From Sporohalobacter salinus (GTDB lineage: Bacteria; Bacillota; Halanaerobiia; Halobacteroidales; Acetohalobiaceae), in contig NZ_JAFBEG010000002.1 in the NCBI RefSeq assembly GCF_016908635.1, positions 19,725-83,724 on the forward strand: DNA of 64,000 nucleotides, read 5' to 3'. Positions within the stretch are counted from its first letter, which is position 1; every line of letters begins with the position of its first letter. A program made the position numbers and the translations under genes. The notes beneath the pieces are model-generated. The model worked only from the letters and a program-made list of their open reading frames with translations, was not told the origin of the DNA and searched no databases. Below, piece after piece: positions 14,970-23,626 of this stretch.

Positions 14970-15449
14970 ATGCAAGTTAATTTAATAACTGTTGGTAGTT
15001 TAAAAACAGATTACATTCAAAGAGGAAGTGATGAATTTAGAAAACGATTAAGTAGGTATAGTGATTTAGATATAATTGAAGTCAAGGCCGAGAAATTAGG
15101 CAGTAATTTAAGCGAGGGCCAAAAGGATAAAATCAAAAAGCAAGAAGCTGAACGTATTATAGATAAGATGAATAATTCTGCTTATAGTATAGCTCTTGAT
15201 TATCAAGGTAAGCATATGACTTCAAAAGGCTTAGCTAAATCCATTAGTAATTTACAGGTGCAGGGTTATAGTAAGCTGGAGTTTATTATTGGTGGTACTT
15301 TAGGACTACATGATCAGATTAGAAAAGAGGCGGATTATGTGTTAGCTCTGTCGAATATGACCTTTACCCATGAAATGGCGCGTTTAATTTTATTAGAGCA
15401 AATTTACCGTGCTTTCAAAATTTTGAATGGCGAAAATTATCATCGATAA
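14970..15449 (+). CDS. rlmH: 23S rRNA (pseudouridine1915-N3) methyltransferase RlmH
   Basis: RlmH is a SPOUT-class methyltransferase modifying the tip of helix 69. The 159-aa length is as expected. The family landmarks are the N-terminal VNLITVGSLK, LDYQGKHMTSKGLA, the SAM-binding knot FIIGGTLGLHDQI and the C-terminal MTFTHEMARLILLEQIYRAFKILNGENYHR block, which is almost invariant. An AAGGAG site precedes the ATG. It comes after walJ-htrA as in Bacillus, but a terminator intervenes, so it may be expressed separately or by read-through. Confidence 0.96.
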   Translation: MQVNLITVGSLKTDYIQRGSDEFRKRLSRYSDLDIIEVKAEKLGSNLSEGQKDKIKKQEAERIIDKMNNSAYSIALDYQGKHMTSKGLAKSISNLQVQGYSKLEFIIGGTLGLHDQIRKEADYVLALSNMTFTHEMARLILLEQIYRAFKILNGENYHR

Positions 15450-15561
15450 ATTTAATTATAAAGGCTTATTTGCAAAAAACTTTATTTTTATTCTTTAAAG
15501 GAAATTTTAAAGTTAAATTGAAAGATTGTAATAGGTCGTTAATTTATAAGGGGGAGGTATT

Positions 15562-17730
15562 GTGGGGGATAACAAAGAACTCATTTTTGCTTTAGATATT
15601 GGGACTAGAACTGTAGTTGGAGTTATATTTAAGCAGCAGGAAGATAAATTAATTGTTGAAGAGTCAGAGATAGTAGAACATGAGCGGCGTTCAATGTTAG
15701 ATGGTCAGATCCATAATGTTTCTGAAGTTACAGCTCAGGTACAGAAGCTTAAAACTAGATTAGAAGAGAAAGTAGATATAGAGTTAGATAAAGTGGCTAT
15801 TGCAGCAGCTGGGCGAGCATTGAAGACGGTAAAGGGATCATTTGAACTTCAATTTAAGAATAATAAGGAAGTAACTAAAGAAGATGTTAAAACTCTACAG
15901 TTTACTGCAGTTCAAAAAGCCCAGGAAGAGTTAGTAGCTAAAAGTGATAAAAAATCAGCAGCAGGTTATCACTTTGTAGGCTATAGTGTAATTCAGAGTA
16001 AATTAGATGGAATGGAAATCACAGATTTAGTAGGCCAGCGGGGTTCTAGAATAGAGGTAGAAGTAGTAGCTACCTTTTTACCACGAGTAGTAGTAGACTC
16101 TCTGTTAACAGTGATTAGACAAGCTGATCTAGAAGTAGAACATTTGACTTTAGAGCCGATTGCTGCTTCTAATCTATTAATTCCTCAGCAGATGCATGAT
16201 TTCAATTTAGCTTTAATAGATATTGGAGCAGGTACTTCCGATATTGCTGTAACTAGAGAGGGAACTATCATTGGTTATGATATGGTTCCTGTAGCAGGAG
16301 ATGAAATAACTGAAGTAATCTGTGATAAATATATGTTGGATTATCATAGCGCTGAAGAAATTAAGCGTGGATTAGCTGATAAAGAGAAGTTTATGATTAA
16401 AGATATATTGGATCAGGATGTGGAACTACCGGCTCAGGAGGTTTTAGAAGAGATAGAGCCTAAAGCAGAGGAATTGGCAAATTTAATTGGAGAGAGAATT
16501 ATTGAATTGAATCAAAAACAACCTCAGGCAGTTATCTGTTTTGGGGGAGGAAGTTTAGCTCCTTTATTAAAAGATAAATTAGCTCAAAGCTTAGAATTAC
16601 CGAGTAATCGAGTGGGAATTAAGAATAAGCAGGATTCAAATCAGATTGAAGGTGAAATTGAAGGGGTCACAATAACCCAGGGAATTACTCCACTAGGTAT
16701 CGGTTTAAGTACTTATCTTAATCAAAACCAGGCTAACTTTTTAGATGTGACTGTTAATGATGATTTAATTCATCTTTTTACTTTAACAGAACCTAAAGTA
16801 TCAGATGCACTTTTAGCAGCAGAAATTGATTTTAAAGAATTAGAACCTAATCTCGGCTTAGCTTTGACCGTAGAAGTGAATGATGAAATTAAAGTTATTC
16901 CTGGTGAACCAGGAACAGCTGGTGAAGTCAGGTTAAACGGTGAAGAGGTAGGGATTGATGCCGGAATTAGTAATGGGGATGAGATTGAAGTAGAGTTTGG
17001 AGAGCAAGGACAGACTGGAGAAGGTACTATAGCAGATGTAGTACCAAGATTAGAAAGTAAAGAAATTATTGCTAATGGAGAAAAAATAGAGCTGAAGCCT
17101 CAGTATTATCTAGATGATGAATTGGTAACATTAGATACTCCACTTCATGATAGAGCTGAAATTACTTATCAGGAAATATTAACCGTAGGAGAGGCTATAG
17201 AAGAGATTTGGGATATAAAATTAGTTAATCTTAAAGAGCGAATAATAGAATATGAAGTTAACGGAAATAGAAGAAAAAAGAGATATAGTAATTATTATGT
17301 TGAATTAAATGGTAATCAAGTTAGTTTAGATACCGAGATCCAGTCCGAAGATGAACTATTTTTTGAGCAGCTAGATCAGAATGCAGATGAAAAGTTAACA
17401 GTTGATGAGGCTCTAGAAGGAGTGGATATTGCTTCTAGTTTAGAGATAGTAATGAATAATCGACCTTTAGAAATACCTGATGCCGGTTTCGAATTATTGA
17501 AAAATGGGACCGAAACTACCTTAGATGCTGAAGTAAATTCTGGAGATGAAATCACTTATCAACCAGGAGAAATGACTATTAAAGATGTCTTAGATTATAT
17601 TAATTATAAATTATCTGATGATGATTTAGAAAAGGTAGAGATCAAGAAAAATGGTGTCAGTGCGCAGCTGCATAATAAAGTAGCTGATGGGGATCAGATT
17701 AATGTCTTTTTATCTACATTATCTCAATAA
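15562..17730 (+). CDS. FtsA/PilM-like actin-fold ATPase with long repeat tail
   Basis: Residues 1 to about 380 form an actin-like ATPase of the FtsA/PilM type: phosphate 1 FALDIGTRTVVGV, phosphate 2 ALIDIGAGTSDIAV, and CFGGGSLAPLL near the adenosine motif. The remaining 340 residues are not FtsA: they hold at least five copies of a beta-grasp-like pattern, approximately NG-x4-L-x-n-GD/DE-hydrophobic (for example RLNGEEVGIDAGISNGDEIE and VELNGNQVSLD). The amphipathic membrane-binding helix of FtsA is not evident at the end. The start is GTG with GGGGGAGG. It is a clostridial-type FtsA-domain protein of unknown job, distinct from the dcw-cluster FtsA. Confidence 0.8.
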   Translation: MGDNKELIFALDIGTRTVVGVIFKQQEDKLIVEESEIVEHERRSMLDGQIHNVSEVTAQVQKLKTRLEEKVDIELDKVAIAAAGRALKTVKGSFELQFKNNKEVTKEDVKTLQFTAVQKAQEELVAKSDKKSAAGYHFVGYSVIQSKLDGMEITDLVGQRGSRIEVEVVATFLPRVVVDSLLTVIRQADLEVEHLTLEPIAASNLLIPQQMHDFNLALIDIGAGTSDIAVTREGTIIGYDMVPVAGDEITEVICDKYMLDYHSAEEIKRGLADKEKFMIKDILDQDVELPAQEVLEEIEPKAEELANLIGERIIELNQKQPQAVICFGGGSLAPLLKDKLAQSLELPSNRVGIKNKQDSNQIEGEIEGVTITQGITPLGIGLSTYLNQNQANFLDVTVNDDLIHLFTLTEPKVSDALLAAEIDFKELEPNLGLALTVEVNDEIKVIPGEPGTAGEVRLNGEEVGIDAGISNGDEIEVEFGEQGQTGEGTIADVVPRLESKEIIANGEKIELKPQYYLDDELVTLDTPLHDRAEITYQEILTVGEAIEEIWDIKLVNLKERIIEYEVNGNRRKKRYSNYYVELNGNQVSLDTEIQSEDELFFEQLDQNADEKLTVDEALEGVDIASSLEIVMNNRPLEIPDAGFELLKNGTETTLDAEVNSGDEITYQPGEMTIKDVLDYINYKLSDDDLEKVEIKKNGVSAQLHNKVADGDQINVFLSTLSQ

Positions 17731-17744
17731 GTAGGTGTGAATAC

Positions 17745-17771
17745 ATGAAAAAGCAGCGCGTCATATGTTAG
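17745..17771 (+). other. Tiny ORF (8 codons) between FtsA-like gene and kinase
   Basis: An ATG with AGGTG 7 nt upstream opens MKKQRVIC before a stop, 14 bp after the previous gene. It could be a leader peptide or a degraded start; support is weak. Confidence 0.15.
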
Positions 17772-17808
17772 AAAGCTTGTAGCATTGAGATCGAAAGGAG
17801 ATGGAAGG

Positions 17809-19074
17809 ATGCCTTCCTTTTTAAATATTGATGAAGAGCTACATTTAACAGATTTAATAGATATTAACATTTTACAGCAGATTCAGGATAGATTTTCTGA
17901 AGCAACCGGTTTGGCAGCTATTATAATTGATGATCAGGGAGAACCGGTGACTGAACCAAGTAATTTTTCTGACATTTGTTCGTTAGTCTTATCTACTGAC
18001 CGGGGAATGAAAAATTGCTTTGATTATAATTTCTCTGAGGGTGATTTTGAATCCAAAGAAGAACCATTAGTTTTTCATTGTCACATGGGATTTGTAGATC
18101 TTGTAGTTCCTATTATTGTAGCTGATGAATGTTTTGGAGTAGTAAAGTGTGGACAGATTCTACCTGAAGAATCTAAAGTTGAGATGGTTGATAAGGTGAA
18201 ATCTCGCTTAAAGAGTTTAGATATTAATGATGTAGAGGTTAAAAAATTACTTCAACAGATGAAACAGATACCGCGTCCTAAGATCAATGCTGCAGCTAAT
18301 TTATTATCTTTATTGGCCAATTATATTGTAGAAATGAGCGCTACTACTTTAATTCAAAAGCAGCTTCATTTTAAAAATTATCAATTAATGCAAGAAGTTA
18401 ATAATAGAATGGAAGTAGAGACGAACTTACAGCAAGCAGAATTGAAAGCTTTGCAGTCCCAGATGAATCCTCATTTTTTATTTAACAGCTTAAATATTAT
18501 AGCTCGTCTAGCACTTTTAGAGGGAGCAGAGGAAACCCAGGAGATGGTTCATTCTCTTTCTGATCTATTGCGTTATAGTCTTCGTAAAGAAGAGATAGTT
18601 ACTTTAAGTGAAGAATTAAATTATATTAAAGATTATATTAAAATTCAAAAGGCTAGATTTGGAGAACAAATAAAATTTGTTATTGATGTAAATGAGGAAT
18701 TATTAAGTTATAAGATTCCTTTTATGAGTTTGCAACCGCTAGTAGAGAATGCTATTATTCATGGCTTAGAACCTAAAGATACTTCGGGGAAAATTGAAAT
18801 TTTAAGTGAAGAAACAGAAGATAAGTTGATTATTAAAGTGATGGATGATGGAGTAGGGATTGAACAGGATAAAATTAGAGAAATCATTGAAGCGCGTGAA
18901 AGAGAAGTAACAGAAACCCATACCTCAAGTATGGGGATTAATAATGTTCATCAAAGATTAAAGCATTATTATGGATCTAAATATGGTGTGAAAATTTATA
19001 GTGACAAAGGTGAAGGAACGGAAGTTAGAATTTCATTTCCCAAATTAGAAACTGGGAGTGATAATGATGTATAG
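17809..19074 (+). CDS. PocR-domain LytS-type sensor histidine kinase
   Basis: The 421-aa cytoplasmic kinase starts with a PocR ligand-binding domain (about residues 10-165), recognisable by its cysteine pattern CSLVLSTDRGMKNC and FHCHMGFVDLVVPI. A short coiled coil leads to the His_kinase domain with QMNPHFLFNSLNIIARL (phosphoacceptor His) and a HATPase with LVENAIIHGLEP and DDGVGI. ATG 17809 is chosen because AAAGGAG lies 8 nt before it; an upstream in-frame TTG precedes that site. It overlaps the response-regulator gene by 11 bp and the two form a two-component system. The ligand is unknown; PocR domains usually sense small carbon compounds. Confidence 0.9.
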   Translation: MPSFLNIDEELHLTDLIDINILQQIQDRFSEATGLAAIIIDDQGEPVTEPSNFSDICSLVLSTDRGMKNCFDYNFSEGDFESKEEPLVFHCHMGFVDLVVPIIVADECFGVVKCGQILPEESKVEMVDKVKSRLKSLDINDVEVKKLLQQMKQIPRPKINAAANLLSLLANYIVEMSATTLIQKQLHFKNYQLMQEVNNRMEVETNLQQAELKALQSQMNPHFLFNSLNIIARLALLEGAEETQEMVHSLSDLLRYSLRKEEIVTLSEELNYIKDYIKIQKARFGEQIKFVIDVNEELLSYKIPFMSLQPLVENAIIHGLEPKDTSGKIEILSEETEDKLIIKVMDDGVGIEQDKIREIIEAREREVTETHTSSMGINNVHQRLKHYYGSKYGVKIYSDKGEGTEVRISFPKLETGSDNDV

Positions 19075-20158
19075 AGTATTAATTGTAGATGATGAACCGC
19101 TAGAGAGAAAGGCCATGAGAAAAGTGATTACTGAACGAGTTAAGGAATTGCGGTTAATTGGTGAAGCTACTAACGGAGAAGAAGCCTTAGAAATTACTAA
19201 AGCTGAGAATCCAGATTTAATTTTAATGGACATTAAGATGCCAAAAGTTGATGGCTTAGAAGCGACTAAGAAGATTATAGACTCATATCCAGGAACTAAA
19301 ATAGTGATAATTACAGCTTATAATGAATTTAATTATGCTCAACAAGCAATTAAATATGGAGCAGTAGATTATCTATTAAAACCGGTTAAACCAGATAAGA
19401 TAGTTGATATTTTTATGGAATTAATAACTGAAATCGAAGAGGAACGGCTTTATAATCAATTATTAAGCCATTGTTATAATGATTCAGAAGAGAGTATTGA
19501 GTTTCATCAGGAGTTTTTTGATAGAGAAAAGAAATTGTATGAATTAGTAAAAAAAGGAAATATACAAGAGGTTGAAAGTTTCATAGATCGTTCTTTATCT
19601 CTTATTAGGAGAAAAAAAGATTATTCTTTAGTTAAATTAAAGATAAGGATTATAGAATATTTAGTTTCATTATCCCGGACTATTAATCAGGAAGCAGAGA
19701 TAAATATTTGTCACTTTTATTTTGAAGAGTTATTAAGTGAAGCAACAGAATTGAATACAGTTTTACAGTTTGTTAATTGGGTAAAGAATAAGTTAAAAGA
19801 GGTAATAAAGAAGATAGAAGATGCATATGATGAAATAGATGATGATGTAGTTAAAAGTGCAATTAATTATATTCAGAAGAATTTTAATCAAGACTTAACT
19901 TTAGAAGAGGTAGCGAAAGAAGTTCACTTAAATTCTTCTTATTTAAGCCATATATTTAAAGAAGAGACAGGAAGTGGCTTTAATGATTATTTAACAGAAA
20001 TTAGACTGGATAAGGCTCAGGAATTACTGAGAAATTCTAATCAAAACATTACTACTATTGCTAATCAAGTTGGTTATAAAAATGCTAATTATTTTAGTCA
20101 GGTGTTTAAAAAGGAATTTAACTTGACGCCAACCGAATATCGCAAAAAGAACAATTAA
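19064..20158 (+). CDS. YesN-type response regulator with AraC DNA-binding domain
   Basis: The 364-aa protein has an N-terminal receiver (VLIVDDEPLERKAM with the acidic pocket, phospho-Asp in LILMDIKMPKVDGLE, Lys in LLKPVKP), a central helical linker (about 130-260) and a C-terminal AraC-type double HTH (about 265-364; HLNSSYLSHIFKEETGSGF and IANQVGYKNANYFSQVFKKE). The ATG at 19064 lies inside the end of the kinase gene with GGGAG 5 nt upstream, implying translational coupling. Targets are unknown; the dipeptide transporter operon two genes away is one candidate, by proximity only. Confidence 0.93.
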   Translation: MMYRVLIVDDEPLERKAMRKVITERVKELRLIGEATNGEEALEITKAENPDLILMDIKMPKVDGLEATKKIIDSYPGTKIVIITAYNEFNYAQQAIKYGAVDYLLKPVKPDKIVDIFMELITEIEEERLYNQLLSHCYNDSEESIEFHQEFFDREKKLYELVKKGNIQEVESFIDRSLSLIRRKKDYSLVKLKIRIIEYLVSLSRTINQEAEINICHFYFEELLSEATELNTVLQFVNWVKNKLKEVIKKIEDAYDEIDDDVVKSAINYIQKNFNQDLTLEEVAKEVHLNSSYLSHIFKEETGSGFNDYLTEIRLDKAQELLRNSNQNITTIANQVGYKNANYFSQVFKKEFNLTPTEYRKKNN

Positions 20159-20190
20159 AAAAGCCTGAGTTAACTCAGGCTTTTTTAATT
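20153..20190. terminator. Perfect 38-bp palindrome, bidirectional terminator holding both stop codons
   Basis: A perfect palindrome (AATTAAAAAAGCCTGAGTT and its complement) contains the stop codon of the response regulator on the plus strand and that of the M24 peptidase on the minus strand. A and T runs flank the GC stem on both sides, so it can terminate in both directions. Confidence 0.9.
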
Positions 20191-21371
20191 GTAATCAGTT
20201 CTTCGGAAGCAGTAGTTAATTTTTCTGGTTTATCTTTAGTAACTAAATATGTGTTTTCGATTCCAATGGCTCCAATGTCAGGGACTACTAATTTAGGTTC
20301 TAAAGCTATAGTCATACCTGGTTTTAATTTAAGATCTAAACCTGAAGCTAAAAATGGAAATTCATTCAATTCGACACCTACCCCATGACCGACAAACTTT
20401 TCCTTGTTATTGCCGTAGCCAAGATAATATTCAGCTACTTCTAATTCTTCAGCTAATTTTTTTCCTTCTTCATAGATATCTTGCCAACTATACTCAGGAG
20501 TTAAATATTTACTTAATCTAGTTTGCAGTTGTACCATCTTGTCATATGTTTTTTGAAGATAAGCACTTGGTTTGCCTATTATAGCCATGCGAGTTTGATC
20601 AGCATGATAACCATGGTGAGTAGCAACATAATCAAGTATAATGGGACTATTATCTTTGATTGTGCTTTTTGAAGCTCCTACTCCGGCACTAGAATGAACA
20701 CCTGTGCCAGCACAGATAGAATCAACTTTTATATTAGTTGTAGATTTCTTTCCAGCTGTACAGACACCTAAAGGCAGTTCGTTATTTAATCCTCTCATTC
20801 TAATAAAACCGGTATGGCCTTTTTGGCGCAGATCTTTCTCTATAATAGCAGATAATTCGAGTTCACTAATGTCTGGTGTTAGGTTTTTCTTAATTAACTG
20901 TGGTATTGATTTTAATTTATTAGCAGCACGTTTGATTAATTTGATTTCAGAATCTGATTTGATCATTCTTGTCTGACGAATCTGGGGTGTAATATTGATA
21001 ACTTTATCAGTTGCAAATATTTGTTGGAGTTTAGTTACCGTTTTATAAGGAAGAATATCTAACTCTAATCCTAATTTTGTTGGTAAGTCAATATTTTCTT
21101 TTTTAAGAATATCGATTAGTTCTTTTGAACTTTTAAATTCAATAACATTTTCTAAACCTGTTTCTTTTTTAGCTCTTTTATTGTCGCTACGGACTAATAA
21201 TATCGGTTTACCGTTGCTTGGAATATAAAGATATTCACCTTGAATAGTACCACTAAAGTAAAATAGATCTGCATTTTGTATAATTATACCTGCTTCTATA
21301 TTTTGTTTACTTAATTTTTGCTGGAATTTTGTTATTCGTGACTCTAATTTTTCTTTGGATATAGATATCAT
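20175..21371 (-). CDS. M24 family metallopeptidase (Xaa-Pro dipeptidase/aminopeptidase-like)
   Basis: A 398-aa pita-bread metalloenzyme that should cleave Xaa-Pro bonds. The N-terminal creatinase-like domain (about 1-160) is followed by the catalytic domain with the five metal ligands in place: Asp in ILDYVATHHGYH, Asp in ADQTRM, His in GHGVGVELNE, Glu in LEPKLVV and Glu in IGIENTYLV. The ATG has a weak AAGGAGG-type site upstream. Its location next to a dipeptide/oligopeptide transporter fits a role in peptide use. The last two codons lie in the terminator palindrome. Confidence 0.88.
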   Translation of the reverse strand: MISISKEKLESRITKFQQKLSKQNIEAGIIIQNADLFYFSGTIQGEYLYIPSNGKPILLVRSDNKRAKKETGLENVIEFKSSKELIDILKKENIDLPTKLGLELDILPYKTVTKLQQIFATDKVINITPQIRQTRMIKSDSEIKLIKRAANKLKSIPQLIKKNLTPDISELELSAIIEKDLRQKGHTGFIRMRGLNNELPLGVCTAGKKSTTNIKVDSICAGTGVHSSAGVGASKSTIKDNSPIILDYVATHHGYHADQTRMAIIGKPSAYLQKTYDKMVQLQTRLSKYLTPEYSWQDIYEEGKKLAEELEVAEYYLGYGNNKEKFVGHGVGVELNEFPFLASGLDLKLKPGMTIALEPKLVVPDIGAIGIENTYLVTKDKPEKLTTASEELITIKKA

Positions 21372-21479
21372 TTATCTTTCCTCCTTACTTGATACTTTAA
21401 AAGTAGTATACCATAGTTTAGTTAATATTAAAATTATTATTGAGTAGTTTAAAACCAATCCAGTAATTATATTACTAAT

Positions 21480-21508
21480 TTGACAAAACTTTCAAAAAAT
21501 AATATACT
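21480..21508 (+). promoter_or_regulatory. Sigma-A promoter of the peptide transporter operon; long leader
   Basis: TTGACA, 17-nt spacer, TATACT. It would start a leader of about 225 nt before the permease GTG. The leader (gap 21372-21739) has a small AAACCA/TGGTTT hairpin near 21540-21556 and the short ORF at 21654, but no riboswitch class I can recognise. Confidence 0.7.
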
Positions 21509-21653
21509 TACAATGTAAGACTCCATTTAATGTTATTTTAAACCATTTTATGGTTTGAATTATACAGAAGAATTTTGTGTCTTCGACATCAGAAGTAATT
21601 TTAAAGTTTATATTAATTATGAAAGATAATAAGATTTTTAAGGGGGGAAGTTT

Positions 21654-21680
21654 TTGCTTGCTTATAGAGAATTTACCTGA
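21654..21680 (+). other. Candidate leader peptide ORF in the transporter leader
   Basis: A TTG 6 nt after GGGGGG opens an 8-residue frame (MLAYREFT) ending 59 bp before the permease start. The ribosome binding site is much better than chance would suggest, but no attenuator hairpin is evident. Confidence 0.25.
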
Positions 21681-21739
21681 CTTACATTTGTCATAATATT
21701 TTGATACTTTGCTTAAAATTAAGAAAAGGAGGGAAAATA

Positions 21740-22663
21740 GTGCTGACATATATAATTAGGAGAACTTTGATGATTATACCTATTTTAATTGGTGTTGCTA
21801 CGATAACTTTTTTACTTAATTTTGTTCTAGTTCCTGGTGACCCAGTGAGGATCGCTATGGGTCAACATGCGGACCCAGAAACGATAAAAATGATTAGAGA
21901 GGAGATGGGGTTAAATGATCCCTTATATGTTCAATATTTTAGATTTGTAGGTAGGATGTTTAAATTTGATTTTGGTAAATCATTTACTAATGATCGGCCA
22001 GTAATAGATATTATCATAGAACGAGTTCCCGCTACAGCTAAATTAACTTTTGGGGCTATGGCTTTTGCTATTATAGTGGGAGTAAGTGCTGGTGTTGTTT
22101 CGGCTATTTTTCCGAATAGTATTTGGGATTATTTATTTATGTTGTTTGCGATGGTAGGAATATCTGTGCCAGTTTATTTTCTAGGGATGATTTTAATTTG
22201 GATTTTTGCTTTAAATTTAGACATATTGCCAGTTGGAGGATATGGTAGTTGGCAGCATTTAATATTACCCAGCATAGCTTTGGGTAGCCTCCAAGCAGCT
22301 AGAATTGCTCGGATGACTAGGTCGAGCATGTTAGAAGTAATTAATAAAAATTACATCAAAACAGCTCGGGCCAAAGGTTTAGCTGAAAAGGTAGTGATTT
22401 TAAAGCATGGTTTGCGTAATGCTTTAATCCCAGTAATAACAGTAATTGGGACACAATTGGGTTTCTTATTAGGGGGAGCTGTATTAACAGAAACTACTTT
22501 TTCTTGGCCGGGTCTTGGTCGACTAGCTGTAAATGCTGTAATGAAACGTGATTTTCCATTAATTCAAGGAACAGTTTTATTTTTGGCTTTTGTATTTATC
22601 ATAGTCAACTTGTTAGTTGATTTAAGTTATGGCTTTTTAGATCCACGAATACGGTACGATTAG
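21740..22663 (+). CDS. dppB: Dipeptide/oligopeptide ABC transporter permease 1 (DppB/OppB)
   Basis: The 307-aa inner-membrane permease begins LTYIIRRTLMIIPILIGVAT, the characteristic DppB opening, and has about six membrane helices. The cytoplasmic coupling loop that docks the ATPase reads ARMTRSSMLEVINKNYIKTARAKGL with GLRNALIPVIT after it (EAA-type). GTG 21740 is preferred because AAAAGGAGGG lies 6 nt upstream. It is the first gene of a five-gene operon dppB-C-D-F-A. Confidence 0.93.
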   Translation: MLTYIIRRTLMIIPILIGVATITFLLNFVLVPGDPVRIAMGQHADPETIKMIREEMGLNDPLYVQYFRFVGRMFKFDFGKSFTNDRPVIDIIIERVPATAKLTFGAMAFAIIVGVSAGVVSAIFPNSIWDYLFMLFAMVGISVPVYFLGMILIWIFALNLDILPVGGYGSWQHLILPSIALGSLQAARIARMTRSSMLEVINKNYIKTARAKGLAEKVVILKHGLRNALIPVITVIGTQLGFLLGGAVLTETTFSWPGLGRLAVNAVMKRDFPLIQGTVLFLAFVFIIVNLLVDLSYGFLDPRIRYD

Positions 22664-22688
22664 AATTAACCAAAGGGAGGTATTGACA

Positions 22689-23615
22689 GTGGCTCAAACA
22701 GAAACGAAACAAGAGCCCAGTAATTTACAAGAGCAAGAAGAGGATGTAGAAGTTTATAGTGTTTGGCGAGATGCTTGGAAGAGACTTAAGAAAAATAAAT
22801 TAGCAATGTTTGGTTTAAGTACCACTATTCTTTTATTTATAGTGGCGATTTTAGCTCCTTTAATTGCTCCTTATAGCCCCTATTATTCGCCAGTTATGGA
22901 AGATGGAAAAGTAGAATTATCATTACAAGATCCAACTTGGGATCATCCATTTGGTACAGATAAGCTAGGACGAGATATTTTTAGTAGAATTATTTATGGT
23001 GCCCGAATCTCTTTATTTGTTGGATTTGCTACGCAAGCGATTGCTTTAATTATCGGCATTCCTTTAGGGGCTATTGCTGGTTATTATGGTGGAGTAGTTG
23101 ATGATATTGTTTCTTATTTGATTAATGTATTTTTAGCTTTTCCCTTTCTATTATTTGTAATTGCTGTTATGGCTATTTTTCAGGATCCCGGAATAGACAA
23201 AGTAGTATTGGCTTTAGGAATTCTTGGTTGGCCGAGATTGGCAAGGATTGTTAGAGGTCAAGTTATGTCTCTAAAAGAGGAAGAGTATATTGAAGCAGCT
23301 CAATCCTTAGGGGCATCAGATTTTAGAATAATCTCTAAGCATGTAATCCCTAATTGTTTAGCGCCAATTATTGTAACTGTTACGTTAGGAATAGCTGGAG
23401 CAATTCTATCTGAAGCGGGCTTGAGTTTTTTAGGCATAGGAGCTCAACCACCACAGCCAAGTTGGGGGTTGATGATAAGTACAGGAAAAGAGTTTTTACG
23501 AGGTGAACCTAGAATGATGTTAATTCCAGGAGCAGCAATTATGATTACAGTATTAGGGTTTAATTTGTTTGGAGATGGTCTAAGGGATGCATTGGATCCT
23601 AAGATGAAAGATTAG
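22689..23615 (+). CDS. dppC: Dipeptide/oligopeptide ABC transporter permease 2 (DppC/OppC)
   Basis: A permease of about 308 aa with an N-terminal cytoplasmic arm rich in Glu/Gln, the OppC_N motif WRDAWKRLKKNKLAMFGL, the family sequence HPFGTDKLGRDIFSRIIYGARISL and the EAA loop VMSLKEEEYIEAAQSLGAS. About six helices. Starts at GTG 22689 (8 nt after AAAGGGAGG) or TTG 22683, 25 bp after dppB. It forms the translocation pore with DppB. Confidence 0.93.
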   Translation: MAQTETKQEPSNLQEQEEDVEVYSVWRDAWKRLKKNKLAMFGLSTTILLFIVAILAPLIAPYSPYYSPVMEDGKVELSLQDPTWDHPFGTDKLGRDIFSRIIYGARISLFVGFATQAIALIIGIPLGAIAGYYGGVVDDIVSYLINVFLAFPFLLFVIAVMAIFQDPGIDKVVLALGILGWPRLARIVRGQVMSLKEEEYIEAAQSLGASDFRIISKHVIPNCLAPIIVTVTLGIAGAILSEAGLSFLGIGAQPPQPSWGLMISTGKEFLRGEPRMMLIPGAAIMITVLGFNLFGDGLRDALDPKMKD

Positions 23616-23626
23616 GGGGAGAGAAG

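Noticed and set aside
21509..21739. Possible riboswitch or T-box in the peptide transporter leader
   Set aside because: Only a 6-bp hairpin is evident; no T-box sequence, no known aptamer core and no terminator before the gene.
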